The position numbers and the translations under genes are program-made. A DNA stretch of 64,000 bases. Source: Bacillus pseudomycoides DSM 12442. GTDB taxonomy: Bacteria; Bacillota; Bacilli; Bacillales; Bacillaceae_G. The stretch lies in the NCBI RefSeq assembly GCF_000161455.1, contig NZ_CM000745.1:316598-380597 (forward strand), in the 5' to 3' direction. How positions within the stretch are numbered: position 1 is the first letter of the stretch; the number at the start of each line of letters is the position of its first letter. This document shows, piece by piece, positions 43,091 through 52,132 of the stretch. Below the pieces are notes generated by a model. That model did not search any database, was not told the DNA's origin, and saw only the letters and a program-made list of their open reading frames with translations.

Positions 43091-44539
43091 ATGAACAACA
43101 ACACAATAAATGAATCAGTTGAAGAAGTTGATAGAAAACGAGTAAACTCAAGCAAGCGTTTTAAAAATTGGAAGTTTATCACAGCAGGTGGCGTCGTTAC
43201 AATTGCACTTCTAATTGGGGGAATGAGTTATTATCAGGCAACTCGTTTCAATTCACAGGTTACGATTAATGACACAAAAGTCGGCGGTCTGACTGCTGAT
43301 CAGGCACTAAAGAAATTAAAAACATCTGGATTAGAAAACAAAGTCTATGTCGGCCAACAACAAATTTTAGATGAAAAAGATACGCAAACGGAACTTACGG
43401 AAGAAGATTTGCCTAAAGTTAAGAAACTATTAAAAGGCCAGTGGACATTTTTCCCTTCCTCAAAGGAAAAGGATTATTCGTTGCTACCAGAAAAGGCGGA
43501 TCAGTATCGAAGCGAAACGATGAAAAAACTTGTAGAAGAAAAACTCATATCTATGAATAAAAGTTTAAAAGCGCCTCAAGATGCTATGGCGAAGCTCGAA
43601 CAGGGCAAAGTTGTTATCTCAAAAAGCATTGACGGAAAACAGTATGATGTTGCTAGTCTATTAAAGGATTACGACAAGCAGAAATATAAAAGTGAAATCC
43701 ATCTGAATCCTGTATACATACAGCCTATTAAGGAAAACGATTCGATTGTCAAAAAAGAAGAACAAGCGCTACAGGATCTTCTTCAACAAACCATTGATTA
43801 TAAGGTACAAAATGAAGTTTACTCTTTAAAAGCTAAAGATTTAATTCAAAATGCCTCTATGTCAAAGGATATGAAAGTTACAATCGACGCGAGCGACATT
43901 AAGAACAAGATTGCTGAAATTAATAATTCTAAATCAACATTAAATAAAGACTTCGCATTTAAAACCCATTCTGGTTCGGTCATATCAGTAAAAGGACAAG
44001 GCTATGGCTGGGCAATACATATTGAAAAAGAAGCAAAACGAATCCAAGAAGCCTTCGAAAAAGGGGAAAAATCGCTTTCCGCTTCTAATATTTACGGAAA
44101 TGGCTGGAATAATGAAGGCATCGGTTATGAAACAACAGCGAATAATGGCATTGGAGACACGTATGCGGAAGTGTCTATTGCAGAACAGCAAATTTGGATT
44201 TACAAAAATGGAAAATTGGAAGTCACAACGAATGTAGTAACTGGTAAACATAGCACGAGTGAAGATACATCACCAGGTGTGTGGTATGTACTCTATAAAC
44301 GATCACCGTACACACTCAAAGGTAGCGCAGTAGGTAAACCCGATTATTCCGTTAATGTAGATTACTGGGCTCCGTTCACAAATGGCGGACAAGGATTCCA
44401 CGATGCCGGCTGGCGGACAAACTGGGCCAATAATGCCTATTTAACGGGAGGATCGGGCGGATGTGTTAACCTTCCTCCTAGTGTTGCGAAAACTGTGTAT
44501 GATAATCTCAGCACTTATGAACCGGTTGTCGTGTACTAG
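43091..44539 (+). CDS. L,D-transpeptidase with peptidoglycan-binding domain
   Basis: 482 residues. Cytosolic basic tail (about 1-30), one membrane anchor (about 31-48: FITAGGVVTIALLIGGMSYY), a PG_binding_4-type extracellular domain (about 55-320), and a YkuD catalytic domain (about 345-482) with HDAGWRT and the nucleophile Cys458 in TGGSGGCVNLPP. Would form 3-3 crosslinks or attach proteins to the wall outside the membrane. Start after ACGGAGGAATAGTTT. Monocistronic. Confidence 0.92.
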   Translation: MNNNTINESVEEVDRKRVNSSKRFKNWKFITAGGVVTIALLIGGMSYYQATRFNSQVTINDTKVGGLTADQALKKLKTSGLENKVYVGQQQILDEKDTQTELTEEDLPKVKKLLKGQWTFFPSSKEKDYSLLPEKADQYRSETMKKLVEEKLISMNKSLKAPQDAMAKLEQGKVVISKSIDGKQYDVASLLKDYDKQKYKSEIHLNPVYIQPIKENDSIVKKEEQALQDLLQQTIDYKVQNEVYSLKAKDLIQNASMSKDMKVTIDASDIKNKIAEINNSKSTLNKDFAFKTHSGSVISVKGQGYGWAIHIEKEAKRIQEAFEKGEKSLSASNIYGNGWNNEGIGYETTANNGIGDTYAEVSIAEQQIWIYKNGKLEVTTNVVTGKHSTSEDTSPGVWYVLYKRSPYTLKGSAVGKPDYSVNVDYWAPFTNGGQGFHDAGWRTNWANNAYLTGGSGGCVNLPPSVAKTVYDNLSTYEPVVVY

Positions 44540-44569
44540 CGAATAGCAGTATCTCAAGTATTTTCTTTA

Positions 44570-44620
44570 TAAAAACAAAGAAGCAGGAAATCCTAAGTGA
44601 TTTTCTGCTTCTTTGTTTTT
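44570..44620. terminator. Bidirectional terminator
   Basis: Long stem AAAACAAAGAAGCAGGAAAT / the complementary arm ending TTCTGCTTCTTTGTTTTT. It serves the transpeptidase gene and possibly the minus-strand genes. Confidence 0.85.
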
Positions 44621-44625
44621 ATTAT

Positions 44626-44742
44626 TTATGCTCCGCATTTCTCCTGTGCAGGGTGGAAAACAGTTGTATACTTATATTCAACTGCCATAAAGACCCATTT
44701 GCTTATGGTATTGTTCACTGTTGCACCTGCAACGGAGGCCAT
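44626..44742 (-). CDS. Candidate 38-residue protein
   Basis: MASVAGATVNNTISKWVFMA followed by a Tyr/Thr-rich tail ending PAQEKCGA. AAAGGTGA stands eight bases before the ATG, a plausible ribosome site, and a terminator follows. It could also be the remnant of a larger gene. No family recognised. Confidence 0.35.
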   Translation of the reverse strand: MASVAGATVNNTISKWVFMAVEYKYTTVFHPAQEKCGA

Positions 44743-44773
44743 TTTATTTATTCACCTTTAGTACTAACTCTAA

Positions 44774-46252
44774 CTATTTTTCAACTTCCTTTATATATTC
44801 CCATGTTTCTCCTTTATCTTTTGATTGATAAAGTGCGCTACTATCACCATTATAATCTCCATCTGCTCCTTGTCCAACTAACATATTAAAAACTCCATCT
44901 TTCTCATAAGGCATACCAGGAGAATCAAAAGGACTTATTATAGACTGTGTATGATCTAATTTCACTTCATGAGGTGTATAATTTATCTTTTTAAAAGATA
45001 CGCCCCCATCATCTGTACGATATAGCTCTCCGTTAGTACCAGAAGGACGGATTGCTCCTAAAAATCCAAGTTTATCATTTATGAAAGTTATTCCTGATAC
45101 ACTACCAATTCCTCCGATGAATGGGTCTGTATTTATAACCTCCCATGTTTTACCTCCATCAATAGTCTTGCTTAGTGAATAAAAAGCACTACCTAATGCT
45201 TTTTCTGTCATATTTAGTTTATAACCAACTTCTTTTGATAGGAAAAACTGTTCCTTGCTATTAGTTAAATCTTGTTGCTTCTCTTTAGAACTCTTTTGAT
45301 TTGGTTTAGTATTTAGTTTACTCCAATTCGGGTCACCTATTAAGTTATATCTAGCAGGTACTAACTCTTTCTCTTTTCCAGGGACAAATATAGATACAGT
45401 ATATCCAATGATTTCAGAAGTTGCTTCTTCAAGTTTATGCTCCTTACCATCCTCATTAATATTAATAATTCCCTCCGTATTGTACCCCCAATTCCTTTTC
45501 CCGTAATAAATCAATCCATACTTACCTTCATTCCACTTACTAACTGTTCGCTTAACTGGAATAGCCTTAACCGTTTTAATTAAAGGTTCTACTAGCTTAT
45601 CATCATCATAATCAGGATTTGCATATCCATTTCGTATTATAGTAATGTCTTGTGACTTTTTTTTATTATAAGTTATTAAGTAAGTTTCCTCTTTTCCATC
45701 AGCATTTTTCCCATAAACAAATGTATCAAACGCTGTGATTGTTCCATCTGAATGAAATGTAAGATCAAAATCAGTTGCCATATATAATTTCTTTGGCAAA
45801 GTATATTTTTTATTTATGTCTTCAAAAATACCTTCTACCCCATATTCATATATATTATTATGTTTAAATTTAACTGACCTTTCATGTTTTAACCTTTCTA
45901 TAAACCATGCAAGCTTGCCTCCATAATTTGTTGCACTTTTATAAATCTGTACTCCATAAAATGATGTGATTACCACAATAATGATAATAGAAATATATTT
46001 CCATGCAGTTAAATTAGTTAATTTTTTAGATTCATATTCTCTATCTTTTATCATTTTCATTGTAGTAAATGTAATTATAGATATAAAAAATACTATACAT
46101 AATAATAAAATATAAATATTATAATTCATTCTTCCATACGTACAGAATGAAGCTAACTCATAACAAAAAATCCAGTATCCAATTATTAATATTGGATTTG
46201 TTAATAATGATATAAGTATCCTTTTTGCATTTTGCTTAAGTATAAAAATCAC
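44774..46252 (-). CDS. Membrane protein with sialidase/BNR-like repeats, function unknown
   Basis: 492 residues. Three hydrophobic segments at the N-terminus (about 10-35, 45-62, 85-103) are followed by an extracellular part. Its C-terminal third has BNR/Asp-box-type repeats (SKTIDGGKTWEVI, YRTDDGGVSFKKI, YQSKDKGETWEYI) of beta-propeller proteins. The start is unclear: the frame opens at a GTG overlapping the AGGAG site, with only ATA/ATT at normal spacing, and the first ATG is residue 42. It is an AT-rich gene with no linked partner. Confidence 0.65.
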   Translation of the reverse strand: MIFILKQNAKRILISLLTNPILIIGYWIFCYELASFCTYGRMNYNIYILLLCIVFFISIITFTTMKMIKDREYESKKLTNLTAWKYISIIIIVVITSFYGVQIYKSATNYGGKLAWFIERLKHERSVKFKHNNIYEYGVEGIFEDINKKYTLPKKLYMATDFDLTFHSDGTITAFDTFVYGKNADGKEETYLITYNKKKSQDITIIRNGYANPDYDDDKLVEPLIKTVKAIPVKRTVSKWNEGKYGLIYYGKRNWGYNTEGIININEDGKEHKLEEATSEIIGYTVSIFVPGKEKELVPARYNLIGDPNWSKLNTKPNQKSSKEKQQDLTNSKEQFFLSKEVGYKLNMTEKALGSAFYSLSKTIDGGKTWEVINTDPFIGGIGSVSGITFINDKLGFLGAIRPSGTNGELYRTDDGGVSFKKINYTPHEVKLDHTQSIISPFDSPGMPYEKDGVFNMLVGQGADGDYNGDSSALYQSKDKGETWEYIKEVEK

Positions 46253-46647
46253 TCCTAATTAAATTGATTATATTTATCTATATTGAGTATACTTTGTTTT
46301 ACCAAATATTTGTATAATCCTTTAATCATCATATTATTTACTTACATACGAATTAAAGTTAAAGTAATCGGAATTTATATAGGAATTACAAACAAATAAA
46401 AAAGCACTCCATCATGCAAAGATCAGTGCTAATTTCTATTAACATTATTCCAATAGACGTAAACCAAAAATTCACTGTACTCATATCGCAGATGCATTCG
46501 CTCAAATAAGTGTTCTAAGGCTGTTTAGTGATGACAAACAAAGCATTACATCAGGTTTTCATCTAAAATAAACAATTCATTTTTTAATTCAAATCACTAT
46601 CCGTTACTTATGATACGATTCAGCGTAATTCATCCTGAATAAAAATT
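46253..46647. other. Spacer with traces of a decayed gene
   Basis: About 395 bp. The minus strand at 46429-46524 reads TALEHLFERMHLRYEYSEFL, then YVYWNN and a stop: protein-like but without a start. It is followed by a terminator-like AGCACT / AGTGCT hairpin with a T run (46403-46431). This looks like the tail of a lost gene. Confidence 0.35.
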
Positions 46648-46675
46648 AGGCCTTATCGATTTTTCGATAAGACCT
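46648..46675 (-). terminator. Terminator of the RNA methyltransferase gene
   Basis: Stem AGGTCTTATCGA / TCGATAAGGCCT (one mismatch-type pair) followed on the minus strand by AATTTTT. Confidence 0.82.
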
Positions 46676-46694
46676 ATCTCTCACTGCTACACCT

Positions 46695-48080
46695 TTAATT
46701 TTCTTTTCTAACAAGCCTTACCACATTTTCCACATGCGCCGTATGTGGGAACATATCAACCGGTTGTACATATTCCACTTCATAACTCTTCATTAATGCT
46801 TTCACATCACGCGCTAATGATGAAGGGTTGCAAGAAACATAAACAACTTGCTTTGGTTGTACTTTTAAAATTGTTTCAAGTAACTTATCGTCACAACCTG
46901 TACGCGGTGGATCAACCACGATTACATCTGGACGCCAGCCTTCTTTCACCCATTTTGGTAGCCATTGTTCTGCCTTTCCAGCTTCGTACTTTGTATTTGT
47001 AAATCCGTGACGTTTCGCATTTTTCTTTGCATCTTCAATCGCTTCTGGAATGACATCCATACCGCGCACTTCTGCTGCATCATTTGCTAGCCAAAGCCCA
47101 ATTGTACCAACGCCACAATATGCATCAACGATTTTTTCTTTTCCTGTTAACCCAGCAGCTTTTTTCGCTTCGTTGTAAAGGACAACAGTTTGTTCTGGAT
47201 TCAACTGGAAGAATGCACGTGCTGATAATTCAAATGATAAATCACCGAGTGTTTCTTGAATGACTTCTTTTCCAGCTAAGTTGAATGTTTTGTCACCGAA
47301 AATAACAGATGTTTTACGCCAGTTCACATTTTGCATAATCGATTTGACTGTTGGCATTTGTTTTTGTACTTCTGCGATAAATTGCTCTTTATTTGGTAAT
47401 TCTTCTTTTGTTGTAATTAATGTGACTTGTACTTCCCCTGTTTGAACTGCAGCACGTGTCACAATTGTACGCACTAGACCTTTTTGTTTTTTCTCGTTGT
47501 AAATAGAAATGTTCAATTTTTCTAATATACGTCGTACAACTTTTGTCGCTTCGTTTGTTGCTTTATGCTGAATCATGCAGTGAGAAATATCAATTAATTG
47601 ATGTGAGTTCTGTTTATATAATCCTGTAATTACTTTTTCATCTTTACGCCCTACTTGTAATTGACTTTTATTACGATAATGCCATGGGTTTCCCATACCA
47701 AGTGTTGGACGAATGTCAGCTTCCATGCTTCCGTTCATATACTTTTCAAAGGCTTGTACCACAATATCTCGCTTTTGATTCAACTGTTCTTTATAATCTA
47801 AATGCTGCAATTGACAACCACCGCATTCATCATATACTGGGCATGGTGGTTTTACGCGATGCGGTGATGCTTTACGAATTTTTTTCACTTTCGCTTCAGC
47901 AAAGCCACGCTGAATTTTCGTTGTTTCCGCAACAACTTCTTCTCCTGGTAATGCCCCTGGAATGAAAACAACTTGTCTCTTAAAATAACCAACGCCTTCT
48001 CCGTTAATCCCTAGACGCTTAATTGTCACAGGAAACGTTTGACCAACTTCCAACTTACTCTCATGTTGCTTTTGTACCAT
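46695..48080 (-). CDS. rlmD: 23S rRNA (uracil-C5-)-methyltransferase, RlmCD/RumA family (YfjO-like)
   Basis: 461 residues. N-terminal TRAM RNA-binding domain (about 10-68), the [4Fe-4S] cysteines in CPVYDECGGCQL (about 80-92), the SAM-binding VDAYCGVGTIGLWLA, the catalytic region VDPPRTGCD, and the nucleophile Cys in YVSCNPSSLARD. Methylates U747 or U1939 of 23S rRNA. Followed by an AlkA-type gene as in B. subtilis yfjO-yfjP. The specific uridine is not deducible. Confidence 0.9.
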   Translation of the reverse strand: MVQKQHESKLEVGQTFPVTIKRLGINGEGVGYFKRQVVFIPGALPGEEVVAETTKIQRGFAEAKVKKIRKASPHRVKPPCPVYDECGGCQLQHLDYKEQLNQKRDIVVQAFEKYMNGSMEADIRPTLGMGNPWHYRNKSQLQVGRKDEKVITGLYKQNSHQLIDISHCMIQHKATNEATKVVRRILEKLNISIYNEKKQKGLVRTIVTRAAVQTGEVQVTLITTKEELPNKEQFIAEVQKQMPTVKSIMQNVNWRKTSVIFGDKTFNLAGKEVIQETLGDLSFELSARAFFQLNPEQTVVLYNEAKKAAGLTGKEKIVDAYCGVGTIGLWLANDAAEVRGMDVIPEAIEDAKKNAKRHGFTNTKYEAGKAEQWLPKWVKEGWRPDVIVVDPPRTGCDDKLLETILKVQPKQVVYVSCNPSSLARDVKALMKSYEVEYVQPVDMFPHTAHVENVVRLVRKEN

Positions 48081-48090
48081 TATTACACCT

Positions 48091-48966
48091 CTACTCTATA
48101 CTTTTCCATAAATACAACGCTGCATAACTGCAGTATGGTTCACACTCTTGTTTCATTTTTTCTAAAAATGCATCATCTGGTTTATCCTCTAATTGAAATA
48201 TACCTTGAAGTGCACGCTGAATCCCAATATCTGCTTTTGGGAACATATTTTTCCGTCCGAGCCCAAACAGTAAAAAGTTTTGCACCGTCCATGCACCAAT
48301 ACCTCGCACTGGTAACAATTGTGCTGCTACTACTTCTTCTGTTTGTTTTTCTAGCTCCACTAAATTTAACTTACCTTCCACAATATGTTTTGCTAGTCCT
48401 ACCATATATTCAGCTTTTCGTTGACTAAATTTCTGATTTCTGAGCTCTTCTATTGAAATATTCGCTACCCTTTCTGGTGTTGGGAAAAAGAAAACGCCAT
48501 TCTTCTCTGTTCCATATCGCTTTACAAATTGTTCTGTAAGAGAAGTAGCAAATTTCAAATGAACTTGTTGATGAATAATACAACGAAGAAGACAAGCAAA
48601 ATAATCAAACTCTAAAACAAGTGGTGTATAGGCATATGTTTCAAAAAGTGGACGTAATGATGTGTTTCTAAAATGGGTTTGTATATCTTGAAAAGATTCA
48701 TTCCATTGAAAAATGGAATAGATGCGTTTCATAACCTTCTCTTGTTCACCTGTCTGACTTGAAACCCAAAATTGTGGGTTTTGAAGCGTACCAATTCCTT
48801 GTACGCGGACAACAATTTGTTCTTCATCCATAAGAAGTGGGACATAAACTATTTTCTCTTCTAATTGAACAACATTGAGTGGATCAAAAGACAAACGCCT
48901 GAGTACCTCTTCAAAATGGTACGAATCCTTTAACGTAACATGTTCGCTCCACATACGTTTCCCCAT
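48091..48966 (-). CDS. DNA-3-methyladenine glycosylase II (AlkA-like, YfjP)
   Basis: 291 residues. AlkA N-terminal fold (about 1-100), then the HhH-GPD domain with LLPVRGIGAWTVQNFLLFGLGR and the catalytic Asp in FPKADIGIQRAL. Removes alkylated purines in base excision repair. Ten bp upstream of the rRNA methyltransferase gene on the same strand, so likely one operon. No iron-sulfur loop, as expected for this subfamily. Confidence 0.92.
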   Translation of the reverse strand: MGKRMWSEHVTLKDSYHFEEVLRRLSFDPLNVVQLEEKIVYVPLLMDEEQIVVRVQGIGTLQNPQFWVSSQTGEQEKVMKRIYSIFQWNESFQDIQTHFRNTSLRPLFETYAYTPLVLEFDYFACLLRCIIHQQVHLKFATSLTEQFVKRYGTEKNGVFFFPTPERVANISIEELRNQKFSQRKAEYMVGLAKHIVEGKLNLVELEKQTEEVVAAQLLPVRGIGAWTVQNFLLFGLGRKNMFPKADIGIQRALQGIFQLEDKPDDAFLEKMKQECEPYCSYAALYLWKSIE

Positions 48967-48997
48967 CCTTTTTACACATCATTATAGCATGAGAAAA

Positions 48998-49019
48998 CCG
49001 TAAGCATACATGCTTACGG
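48998..49019 (-). terminator. pdaA: Terminator of pdaA
   Basis: Palindrome CCGTAAGCA / TGCTTACGG, then TTTTCTC on the minus strand. Confidence 0.82.
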
Positions 49020-49796
49020 CTGATTGCTTTTTACTAAATCATCCAGGCTTTTAAAATGATACCCTTTCTCGCGCAAATCATCAATGATTTTCGCAAGCGC
49101 TTCTGCATTATCTTTTGATATAGCATGAAGTAATATAATGGATCCTGGATGAATCATATTCATTACATTATTATGAGCATATTGCCATCCTCTTTGCTGA
49201 TCTACTTTCCAATCTAAAAATGCAAGCGACCAAAATACGTTATAATATCCCATTTCTTTCGCAAGAGCTAGCGTACGCTCACTAAAAATCCCACGCGGAG
49301 GACGTACATATTTCACTTCTTTTTGTCCGGTTACTTTTTTAATTTCATCCGTTACACTTTGTAATTCTTCACGAAGTTTCTCATCATTTACAGTTGTAAA
49401 ATCAGGATGGCTTCGAGAGTGGTTTCCAATAATGTGACCTTCATTTTTCATTCTTAATAATAACTCTTTTTGCGTCTTTATATAATGACCCGTTACAAAA
49501 AATGTTGCTGGCACTTTCTTTTCTTTTAGTACATCCAAAATTTTTCCAGTATATCCATTTTCATATCCATTATCAAATGTTAAATATATATCTTTTTTCT
49601 TCGGGTCTCCTAAATAAAAACCACCATTACCCCGGAGTAGGTCAGTAAATTTTTCCCCTGCATCTGGCGGGATCTCATTTTTTGCTCGCGGAATCCCCCA
49701 GTGATTTGGTGCGTTCGTATACGCGAAAGCAGAAACTGGAACAAGTGTCATTATAATTGAAAAAATGAGACCTATATATAACCATCTATGCTTCAT
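49014..49796 (-). CDS. pdaA: Polysaccharide deacetylase PdaA, spore cortex delta-lactam formation
   Basis: 260 residues with a signal peptide (KHRWLYIGLIFSIIMTLVP, cleavage near SAFAYT). NodB deacetylase domain with TFDNGYENG (the PdaA variant of TFDDG), zinc ligands in GNHSRSHPDF, and RPPRGIFSERT and HAISKDN motifs. PdaA deacetylates muramic acid in the spore cortex, allowing muramic delta-lactam and germination. ATG at 49796 after GGAAAGGAGAC; the six extra upstream codons overlap that site. Confidence 0.92.
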   Translation of the reverse strand: MKHRWLYIGLIFSIIMTLVPVSAFAYTNAPNHWGIPRAKNEIPPDAGEKFTDLLRGNGGFYLGDPKKKDIYLTFDNGYENGYTGKILDVLKEKKVPATFFVTGHYIKTQKELLLRMKNEGHIIGNHSRSHPDFTTVNDEKLREELQSVTDEIKKVTGQKEVKYVRPPRGIFSERTLALAKEMGYYNVFWSLAFLDWKVDQQRGWQYAHNNVMNMIHPGSIILLHAISKDNAEALAKIIDDLREKGYHFKSLDDLVKSNQP

Positions 49797-49884
49797 AAAT
49801 AGTCTCCTTTCCATATATCATCGTACCTGTAGTTTCTGTTTTCAATATTCCTTTCATTCTAAACAAGTTTTTCTATATGTACCA

Positions 49885-49919
49885 AAAAATGCACCTCGAA
49901 TGATTCGAGATGCATTTTT
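49885..49919 (-). terminator. Terminator of the fumarase gene
   Basis: Stem AAAAATGCA-CTCGAA / TTCGAG-TGCATTTTT, with a T run on the minus strand. Confidence 0.85.
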
Positions 49920-49923
49920 CCAC

Positions 49924-51447
49924 TTACTTAAATACCGGTTCTTTAAAGCTTGCTAATTTTTCAAATGATGTTTTATCTACATCTGCGTGTAGGCTATTAC
50001 CATGAGAGTCCATTGTTACAACAGCTTTAAAGCCATCAATACGTAGGTGCCACATTGCTTCTGGAATACCAAATTGTAAGAAGTCGACATCTTTCACTTC
50101 TTTAATACATTCTGCATAATACTGCGCAGCACCACCGATTGCATTTAAATATACACCACCATGTTCTGCTAGTGCCGCTAATGTTTTTTCTCCCATGCCG
50201 CCTTTACCGATGACAGCACGAATACCAAACTTCTTCATAATGTCGCCTTGATATGGCTCTTCACGAATACTTGTCGTTGGACCTGCCGCTTTAATTTTCC
50301 AATTGTCATTTTCATCTTTCACTACAACTGGACCACAGTGATAAATGATTTGTCCATTTAAATCTACCGGGCAATCGTTATCCATTAAATGCTTATGAAT
50401 TGCATCACGACCTGTGTACATCATCCCGTTAATGGTAACGACATCTCCAACGCGAAGTTCACGAATTTGCTCCTCTGTAATTGGTGCCTGCAGTACAATT
50501 TCACGCTGCTCACTTTTTGCGTGCTCCACTTCTTGTTGAAGTGTATTTTCACCTTCTTGATATAACCAATCGATAATCTCACCTGTTTCAGGATGAATTG
50601 TTACACCAAGGCGACGATACGCCCAACAATTATATGCAACAGACACATAGAAACTAGCTGGCAGACGATTGTATACTCCAATTTTACAACCAAGTAAGGT
50701 TGTTTCTCCACCAAATCCCATCGTACCAATGCCAAGCTTGTTCGCATTCTCTAATACGTATTCTTCAAGCTTCTGTAATTCAGGAATTGGATTCACATCA
50801 TCTAATGTGCGAAATAGTTGGTTTTTTGCCAACTCATAACCTGACGTACGGTCTCCCCCGATACCAACACCGATTACTCCTGCACTACACCCTTGTCCTT
50901 GTGCTTGATATACCGCATGAAGAAGGCATTTGCGAATCCCTTCTAAATCACGACCTGCTCGTCCAAGTCCTTCTAATTCACAAGGTAAGCTATACTGAAT
51001 ATTTTTATTTTCACAGCCGCCTCCTTTTAAAATTAAACGAGCATCAATATAATCTTTCTCCCACTGCTCAAACTTAATCACAGGTGTACCTGGTCCTAAG
51101 TTATTACCGCTATTATCTCCGAAAAGAGAATCAACAGAATTCGGACGAAGTTTCCCGTCCTGTGTCGCCCGCTCAAGCGCACTGTAAATTGCTTCTTTCA
51201 TTTGTAATTGATTTACGCCAACTGGTGTATAAATTTTGAAGGTTGGCATCCCTGTATCTTGGCAAATTGGAGAGATGTTTTCATCTGCCATTTTAATATT
51301 ATTTGTAATGGTGCCAAGCGCCATTGCAGAACGAGTCCCTGCATTTTCTCGTTCTTTTGCTCGTTGAATTGCACGACGAACATCTTTCGGTAAATTCGTT
51401 GATGTTTCAACAATCAGTTGATACATACTTTCTTGAAGCTTTTCCAT
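49924..51447 (-). CDS. fumA: Fumarate hydratase, class I (iron-sulfur)
   Basis: 507 residues, single-chain form with fused alpha (about 1-290) and beta (about 320-507) parts. Seen: CQDTGMPTFKIY with the first cluster Cys, GGGCENKN, CSAGVIGVGIGGDRTSGYELAK, GTMGFGGETTLLGCKIG and the beta-part GPTTSIREEPYQGD. Interconverts fumarate and malate in the cytosol; class I enzymes are oxygen-sensitive. The start MEKLQESMYQ follows GAGGGGGAAGTAACA. Cluster ligands are all present. Confidence 0.92.
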   Translation of the reverse strand: MEKLQESMYQLIVETSTNLPKDVRRAIQRAKERENAGTRSAMALGTITNNIKMADENISPICQDTGMPTFKIYTPVGVNQLQMKEAIYSALERATQDGKLRPNSVDSLFGDNSGNNLGPGTPVIKFEQWEKDYIDARLILKGGGCENKNIQYSLPCELEGLGRAGRDLEGIRKCLLHAVYQAQGQGCSAGVIGVGIGGDRTSGYELAKNQLFRTLDDVNPIPELQKLEEYVLENANKLGIGTMGFGGETTLLGCKIGVYNRLPASFYVSVAYNCWAYRRLGVTIHPETGEIIDWLYQEGENTLQQEVEHAKSEQREIVLQAPITEEQIRELRVGDVVTINGMMYTGRDAIHKHLMDNDCPVDLNGQIIYHCGPVVVKDENDNWKIKAAGPTTSIREEPYQGDIMKKFGIRAVIGKGGMGEKTLAALAEHGGVYLNAIGGAAQYYAECIKEVKDVDFLQFGIPEAMWHLRIDGFKAVVTMDSHGNSLHADVDKTSFEKLASFKEPVFK

Positions 51448-51654
51448 TGTTACTTCCCCCTCAATTGTGAACGCTACCAAAACGCTACGAGATGAAATTT
51501 TCACCCTTAAGTCTCTAGAGTCTTTGTTTTTATTTTATGACTCTTAAGATCAAACGAAATTTTTCACAACTTGATTATACCCTTTTTTCCATATTCCTTC
51601 TATTTAATCGGGCAGGAAATCTATATATTTTCTAATAAAACAGCGCATTTACAG

Positions 51655-51689
51655 AAAACGGCTACCAATATATAATTGGTAGCCGTTTT
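51655..51689 (-). terminator. Terminator after the SE1561-like gene
   Basis: Perfect stem AAAACGGCTACCAAT / ATTGGTAGCCGTTTT. The spacer 51505-51654 between this and the fumarase start shows no gene. Confidence 0.87.
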
Positions 51690-51692
51690 ATA

Positions 51693-51875
51693 TTATTCGT
51701 CTTTTTTAAATTGCTCACATTTCAGTTCTAATTCATCTAACATCGCAAGAAGACGATCTACATCTTCTAATTCTACCTCTTCTGGTTCAATTGTATCAAT
51801 TACTTCGATGAACATATTTAAACGTTCTTTTAAATATACTAATTGTGAATCTTTATCTTGAATTGCTTTTCCCAC
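51693..51875 (-). CDS. SE1561-family small protein
   Basis: 60 residues from a GTG behind AAAAAGGAGAGTG: MGKAIQDKDSQLVYLKERLN, then an acidic second helix EPEEVELEDVDRLLAMLDEL. Two amphipathic helices with no membrane segment; a Firmicutes family of unknown function. The longer frame to 51920 lacks a ribosome site. Confidence 0.75.
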   Translation of the reverse strand: MGKAIQDKDSQLVYLKERLNMFIEVIDTIEPEEVELEDVDRLLAMLDELELKCEQFKKDE

Positions 51876-51954
51876 AAAGGCACTCTCCTTTTTATTCGAG
51901 TTACTCTTATTATACCGCAAAAATGATTATCACGAACATGAATTTTCATCATTT

Positions 51955-52130
51955 TTGCCACAATACTTGATTACATACAAGCAGACATTTAAATTACTTC
52001 CTCCATCACTTGAAGTGAAATCAACAGATGAAGAATTTTTGTTACAAAAAGTTTCACTTTATAAAACGTCCATATTCTTCTATTATAGAGGATGGACAAA
52101 TTGTTATTTCAACAGTCAAAGGAGTATTTC
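51955..52130 (+). pseudogene. Possible frameshifted leader gene before yfkAB
   Basis: Frame 1 (TTG at 51955) reads PQYLITYKQTFKLLPPSLEV, then KSTDEEFLLQKVSLYKTS. After a shift near 52075, another frame continues IIEDGQIVISTVKGVFQ into the yfkAB start. No ribosome site and no recognised family. It could be a disrupted small gene or chance. Confidence 0.3.
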
Positions 52131-52132
52131 AG

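Noticed and set aside
51915..51940. Fur-like box AATGATTATCACG
   Set aside because: Only one half resembles the 7-1-7 consensus and no iron-related gene is next to it.
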